From the NCBI GenBank assembly GCA_964611755.1, contig CAZTBB010000061.1, forward strand, positions 1-10,997: a stretch of DNA of 10,997 nt. The letters are read 5' to 3'. This DNA is from CAZTBB01 sp964611755. GTDB lineage: Bacteria > Pseudomonadota > Alphaproteobacteria > Micavibrionales > Micavibrionaceae. Made by a program: the position numbers and the translations under genes. Of the stretch, positions 6,405 through 10,997 are shown piece by piece; position 1 is the stretch's first letter, and each line of letters starts with the position of its first letter. Below the pieces are notes generated by a model. The model did no database searches, was not told the origin of the DNA, and saw only the letters and a list, made by a program, of their open reading frames with translations.

Positions 6405-9400
6405 ATGAGCTTTAAGTTAGATGAATGGTTGTTGAATTTGGGCTTATGGCGCTCAGCATCCCAGCATGTTTTAAAAGCCAATCGTGCTAAAAAATCGCTT
6501 TCCGAACTTACGGAGAATGAACGCAGGCGGGTACTATCCCACATAGACTTTTCTAGGCCCATTACCTTTACACGCGCCGATTTTGATGAGGATGGCTATC
6601 GCCCGATTATCCTTAAATCCGATATCAACTACGATAAAAAAACAGGCGTTTTTGAGGGAAAAATCACCTATTGGCGGCACCTGCCCTATGAAAACAACAA
6701 TGGCCAGGCCAAGCAGAAACAATCCGTGCTTGAGTTTCGTGCCATTCGTGAGGCCGATCAAGGTCAAGATAACAACCCAACCTTAATGCCTTATGAGATT
6801 AATATTGATGGGGAAACTATTTTCTCTCTTCATGGCGATGACCCCGAACAAGCACGCAATTATCATATGGTTGAGCGTGTCACTGACCTGTTTCAACTGA
6901 CTAACCAACTGATTCAAGGCCGCCTGACAGGAGAAAATAATCAACCCCTCAAGTTACGGGATGCTAAAAAAGTTCTCTCAGGGACCACGCAAAAGATTGC
7001 AGAGGATGGCGGTGATATCCTCGGGGAAGCCACAGGGAAAAAGGCCACGTTGGCCGGCTTAAACCCTAAAGGTGGGTTTGCTCCCGCATCCAGCCTTCAT
7101 TTCTATGAAAGTGCTTTTGGAGAAAACCAACCTATACGCTTTAGTGATATGGATGAAGCCATGCTGGATACCGTCATGGGCTTTTCACAAAACACATTGG
7201 ATACTGATCTTGATCATTCATCTAACAAAACAACGACTGCCGTCATTATGCATTCCGGTGTACGTTACCGTGCTGAGGTTAAAAAAGAGAAAAAGGGCAA
7301 AACCATTGTTTACTCATTACAGGTGAACCCGCATAAAGCACACCAAAGCAAAAAAGTGCCCCCGGGCTTTGAAGTGGCGCGCGTTGAATTCAAAGAAAAT
7401 GATGCCCAAACATTTGAAATGAAATCAGCCAGCATTATGAATGGCAATCACGAAGGCATCAAAACCTACACAGACCGCATGAGTGTTCTTGGGCTATTTC
7501 AAGATGCCAATCAAAATTATATAGCCCATAACATGTTTCCTCCCTTTGGGGGATTATTTGCCAAATATAAGTTGAATGGCAATTTGCCTATGGTTGTTCG
7601 TACACCGGGCTATGTTGATATGAATGGTCATGAGCAGCCTAATTATCTTAGTGCCATGGGCGGTGAATTCTTATGGATACCTCTGTTTGGCTCTAGCGTT
7701 GAGAAAAAAGTTGCAGGCTTTGGAGATGAAGTTGGTAACTGTCACGTGTTCTTATCGCGTGGCCTTAAAGATGATCATACCATTTCCGAGAGTGCAATTA
7801 TCTTTGATGTGATGCTTGCCAATGGTGGTCCCGACAAAGGTGCAAGTGGCATGATTGCTGATATCACGCCATGGCTTGATGCTGTAAGAAATGGCGGCTA
7901 TATCGTGCTGTCTCATGATCACTATGACCATAAAACAATTGAGCATATGATTCAAAAAGGCTGGTTAAAAGATATCAAAATCATCTGCACCAATGCGGTC
8001 AAATATGTCATCGATCAAACATGTTCAAACCTGAATGTATCTGCGGCTGATAAACCCATCATACTTCCGATCGAGAACATGAAATCGATTAAGTATAACC
8101 ACAGCCAGATTCATGATGCCTGTGCAAAAATGGGCGTCCTGCCGAAAAACAAAACCCTCGATCAGGCAATGGGACAAATCAAACAGCTTCCGATTATTGA
8201 TCAGGATGGCCAGACACGAATGTGGCTTCAGCTTTGTAAGAATGGCTCCTTGCACACAGCAGAGACAATGACCACTGCTATCACGCCTGCCTATGGTAAT
8301 AAAATCACGGGCAAACCATTTTATACCGCCAGTGATCATATTGAGCTCACCGAAGAAGGGCGCGTCTTTACATTTGCCCTGCCCCAAATTTTAGCGCAGG
8401 AAAAGAATGTCGAATGGCGTGATTTGGCGCAGTATGTCTATCAAAAAGATGGAACGCCGGATTATTTCGTGTCATTGGATGAAGTCACGGGCATAAATAG
8501 TGGCGGCAGCATGCGCCCCGAAGACTTTAGAGAAACCGCAAAGGTTCTGGCCGAGCTTGATAAAGAATTGGGTCTGACTCCATTTAACATTCAGTTTAGC
8601 ACGAATATCCTGGAGATACTCACATGGGAAGAGCTGTACTCCCTGAATGACTATCTTCGAAATACTGTGTTTGTTGGCGCCAATATTGAGCGCCGTGCCC
8701 GCATCATGAATAAATTTGGTGCGGACCCCAGCGTAGATCTGACCAAGATTGACATTCCAAAAGATAAAATCCCCCTCGAATTTTATGATGAGGGTATCAA
8801 GGCTCTTGAAAAATATCTCGAGAAAGAAAAAGCCAGATTAGAAAAAACATTTGATGCCAGCGATGAAGAAAAAGAAGCCTTTAAGGCTGATCAAAGAGTC
8901 TACGAGGACATTCTAGAGCAGAAGAAACTGGGTGATCCAAAACCACAGGCTTTCTATGATGGATATATGAATGGTTACAAAAACCCCGAGCGCAGAAGTC
9001 CTGATGAGAATGCTGTGCGTAAGGCTTTTCTAGCTATTAAGAAGCAAAGGAAAGAAAAACTTGAAAAGGATACATCCAAGGAAAGTGAACACTTACGGGA
9101 CGTACACTTTTTTATAGCGCATGAGTTTCAGAAAAACGGGTCTATCAGCTTTAAGAAAGATAACCTTGATGCCAGAGCCATGTATATTGCCATCATGAAT
9201 GAACAAACAAAGGCCAAATCCACTGCCGGACGTACATCAAAAAAGGCCAAAAACTGGCGTGATGACCCTGAATTTTTGGCACTGTTTGGAACAGGCCCAA
9301 CAGGAATAGCAGAAGAAAAACTCGCCCAACTTTATCGTTTTGGCTGGTTTAACTCTTTGATTGATTTCGATGAGCGTGTTCGCAAAACCTCCTACGAGGT

Positions 9401-10226
9401 TGATTCCGATCATTTGATTATTAATGTGACCCAGCCTTCACCGCCAAATAAAAATTCGGTACTCGCTCAAGAAGCACTGATGCAAATGGTGGCCAATAAC
9501 AGAAATGTGCCAATCCGTCTGGCAACGCGTAATGGATTTAAAGTCATTAACCCCGGCGCCACATTAAAAGCGCATGAGAAAAAATTCAGGCAACATGGCT
9601 GGAGCTTTGAGCCCTATGATGCGGCCAAGGACGAAATTTTTGTGAATAGACCATTCCATATTCATGGGCATCCCTTCTTTAACGATATTCAAAGAGAAAC
9701 GGAAGAGTCACCATCACGAATTCATGTCCCTATTCACATTCCCGATTATGCGGCCTTTGCCAAGCACCGTGAAATGGTTTCAAAAATACCGGGCAAAATT
9801 CAGCCCATAGAATTTCCGCGTGATAATGTATCATATCGCGCTGAAATTGATCCTCAGACGCAAAAGTGGCGATTGGTACATATGGATAGCTTGCCGGAGC
9901 GCTTTATCCTTATTCATGAAACCTCACAATACAGAAAACCGTTTAAGCCTGATATATCATTGCAACGCGCTGTGCTGCTACGTGCTGATGGTAATAATCC
10001 TTATGATGCACTAAATGCACGCCTGAATGATCGTACGCATTTGGATTCAATGCCAACGCAACGCTTTAATGAATCGGCTGCTGGGAGTGGCCACTTAACA
10101 AATAGACAAGGCCAGCTTGGCCCCGCTACCGCAGACATGCAGCCTATTCGCAGTGGAAAAACCCGCGCGCCCAATCCGCCGCGTGTGCCCGTGCCGGAAT
10201 CAACCTTAAAAGCGATGAGAGATTAG
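6405..10226 (+). CDS. RNase J-like metallo-beta-lactamase/beta-CASP protein with large extra regions (1273 residues)
   Basis: Relatives are zinc-dependent RNases acting as 5'-3' exo- or endonucleases. Residues 1-420 match nothing I know. The nuclease core then follows in RNase J order: FLWIPLFGS (422-430) and GDEVGNCHV (440-448) for the first strands, IIFD (465-468), the metal motif HDHYDH (504-509), VSLDE with Asp692 where RNase J has 'SDST', the beta-CASP strands IQFSTNI (729-735) and VFVGANIERRARIMNKFG (755-772), HIHGH (1085-1089) for 'HxSGH', and VPIH (1108-1111) for 'IPVHGE'. The family's third His is uncertain (His617 or His645). No match to the motif 4 Asp ('HTGDF') is evident; LTEEGRVFTFALPQ (648-661) sits there. 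A charged, partly coiled-coil insert of about 230 residues (773-1002) splits the beta-CASP part. The last 80 residues look disordered. RNase J is usually about 550 residues. No good ribosome binding site precedes the ATG. Confidence 0.82.
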   Translation: MSFKLDEWLLNLGLWRSASQHVLKANRAKKSLSELTENERRRVLSHIDFSRPITFTRADFDEDGYRPIILKSDINYDKKTGVFEGKITYWRHLPYENNNGQAKQKQSVLEFRAIREADQGQDNNPTLMPYEINIDGETIFSLHGDDPEQARNYHMVERVTDLFQLTNQLIQGRLTGENNQPLKLRDAKKVLSGTTQKIAEDGGDILGEATGKKATLAGLNPKGGFAPASSLHFYESAFGENQPIRFSDMDEAMLDTVMGFSQNTLDTDLDHSSNKTTTAVIMHSGVRYRAEVKKEKKGKTIVYSLQVNPHKAHQSKKVPPGFEVARVEFKENDAQTFEMKSASIMNGNHEGIKTYTDRMSVLGLFQDANQNYIAHNMFPPFGGLFAKYKLNGNLPMVVRTPGYVDMNGHEQPNYLSAMGGEFLWIPLFGSSVEKKVAGFGDEVGNCHVFLSRGLKDDHTISESAIIFDVMLANGGPDKGASGMIADITPWLDAVRNGGYIVLSHDHYDHKTIEHMIQKGWLKDIKIICTNAVKYVIDQTCSNLNVSAADKPIILPIENMKSIKYNHSQIHDACAKMGVLPKNKTLDQAMGQIKQLPIIDQDGQTRMWLQLCKNGSLHTAETMTTAITPAYGNKITGKPFYTASDHIELTEEGRVFTFALPQILAQEKNVEWRDLAQYVYQKDGTPDYFVSLDEVTGINSGGSMRPEDFRETAKVLAELDKELGLTPFNIQFSTNILEILTWEELYSLNDYLRNTVFVGANIERRARIMNKFGADPSVDLTKIDIPKDKIPLEFYDEGIKALEKYLEKEKARLEKTFDASDEEKEAFKADQRVYEDILEQKKLGDPKPQAFYDGYMNGYKNPERRSPDENAVRKAFLAIKKQRKEKLEKDTSKESEHLRDVHFFIAHEFQKNGSISFKKDNLDARAMYIAIMNEQTKAKSTAGRTSKKAKNWRDDPEFLALFGTGPTGIAEEKLAQLYRFGWFNSLIDFDERVRKTSYEVDSDHLIINVTQPSPPNKNSVLAQEALMQMVANNRNVPIRLATRNGFKVINPGATLKAHEKKFRQHGWSFEPYDAAKDEIFVNRPFHIHGHPFFNDIQRETEESPSRIHVPIHIPDYAAFAKHREMVSKIPGKIQPIEFPRDNVSYRAEIDPQTQKWRLVHMDSLPERFILIHETSQYRKPFKPDISLQRAVLLRADGNNPYDALNARLNDRTHLDSMPTQRFNESAAGSGHLTNRQGQLGPATADMQPIRSGKTRAPNPPRVPVPESTLKAMRD

Positions 10227-10230
10227 AGCT

Positions 10231-10997
10231 ATGGCTAAAAAAGAGAAGCAACGCATCGCTTATAAAAAACATAAATGGTCACAAATTCAGGACGGTGTCC
10301 TTATGCGCCTGCATTTCGACCAGGAGCGTGGTGGACGGGACCATTATGACCGCGATGATTGGGTACGGGGGTTTTCTCCTCTGACCGGCTATGGCGATGC
10401 GCTGGCTGATATTAACGGTAATTTGCTCAACACCATGCAGCTATCACCAAAGGTCATGGAGCATCTGGCGACTGAGGCTGTGCCAACACTCGTCCAGCAA
10501 CTCCCCGAAGGGATTGCGGATTATTACGATAAAAATAAACGCATCCCTTACATGGAGGCGATTGCGCTTATTCTATGGCGTTTGGAACAAGCCCCCTATG
10601 AATTTGATCATTTTGGTGATGCACAAGAGCAAATAAAGCTTCGCAATCATAAAAACGGCCGCACAAAAGAACCTGAGAAGGATTTTATTATCCCTATCCC
10701 CTTGCGTGATGACAAAGGCAAGGTGGTATACGATGTACGCTACCACCCTGATAAGAAAAAAATGTCCTATCGCTTTACGCGCGACTTTACCGGTAAAGAG
10801 GAACAGGATCGATACAGAGAAAATCACGAGAATGATTACTATATTGATGAAAAAGACGGCAGTCTCTGGAAATGGAAAACGCCGGTACTAGAAGTCACCG
10901 GCTTTAATATTATGGGCTATGATATCCCGGGCATGCGCGTCGATTTATCCCGCGGTCTTGTTCATCCAAAGGATATCGGCATTGCCTATTCCAGTGT
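10231..10997 (+). CDS. Exonuclease I (SbcB)-like DEDD protein, N-terminal part (cut by window edge)
   Basis: Third gene of the operon, 4 bases after the preceding stop and so probably translationally coupled; 255 residues are visible. The basic N-terminus (1-15) leads into YDRDD (39-43) followed by GFSPLTGYGDALADINGN (47-64), which resembles 'YDFETTGLSPAFDQ...AIRTD' of exonuclease I, with the catalytic DxE as Asp40-x-Asp42. The segment GFNIMGYDIPGMR (224-236) and HPKDI (245-249) match motif II, 'GYNS..FDE..LR' plus the following 'HPPY', with Asn226 and Asp231 in place. Exonuclease I degrades single-stranded DNA 3' to 5'. A charged insert of about 95 residues (122-216) separates the two motifs and is not part of the known family. 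Motif III lies beyond the window. The assignment is from remembered motifs; another DEDD family or a novel protein is possible. Confidence 0.85.
   Translation, partial: MAKKEKQRIAYKKHKWSQIQDGVLMRLHFDQERGGRDHYDRDDWVRGFSPLTGYGDALADINGNLLNTMQLSPKVMEHLATEAVPTLVQQLPEGIADYYDKNKRIPYMEAIALILWRLEQAPYEFDHFGDAQEQIKLRNHKNGRTKEPEKDFIIPIPLRDDKGKVVYDVRYHPDKKKMSYRFTRDFTGKEEQDRYRENHENDYYIDEKDGSLWKWKTPVLEVTGFNIMGYDIPGMRVDLSRGLVHPKDIGIAYSS

Noticed and set aside
10391..10891. Small open frames on both strands within the last gene
   Set aside because: They overlap the long frame beginning at 10231, which is coupled to the preceding gene and open to the window end.

Overview
The window looks like a stretch of an alphaproteobacterial chromosome of moderate G+C. 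The left third carries the block valS - popZ (DUF2497) - Pcm-family methyltransferase, all on the minus strand. The popZ-type polar organiser and its place just upstream of valS are typical of Alphaproteobacteria. I cannot name the genus. The low G+C and the large lineage-specific proteins would fit an uncultured or Micavibrio-like lineage, but that is only an inference.

Layout: 1-515 (-) is the N-terminal third of valyl-tRNA synthetase. 590-1174 (-) is PopZ. 1325-1987 (-) is a protein-L-isoaspartate O-methyltransferase family protein. 2107-2180 (+) is tRNA-Cys(GCA) with an encoded CCA. 2194-3492 (-) is a 432-residue protein I do not recognise. 3493-3808 is a divergent intergenic region with a plausible sigma70-type promoter, an imperfect palindrome and a strong ribosome binding site. 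3809-6376, 6405-10226 and 10231-beyond 10997 (+) form a tight operon of three large proteins (gaps of 28 and 4 bases).

The operon is the part worth attention. The middle gene (1273 residues) contains, in the right order, the landmarks of an RNase J-like metallo-beta-lactamase/beta-CASP nuclease, inside a protein about twice the usual size. The third gene, cut by the window edge, resembles the catalytic N-terminus of exodeoxyribonuclease I (SbcB, DEDD fold), with a large insertion. The first gene (855 residues) shows weaker similarity to the C-terminal, non-catalytic part of exonuclease I, possibly twice in tandem. If these by-eye assignments hold, the operon encodes a divergent nuclease assembly made from exonuclease I-like and RNase J-like parts, which I do not know as a described system. 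The RNase J-like call is the firmest. The exonuclease I calls rest on remembered family landmarks and need profile searches.

No insertion sequence, CRISPR array or phage gene was seen. The tRNA-Cys marks a sharp boundary between conserved housekeeping genes and genes that look lineage-specific.
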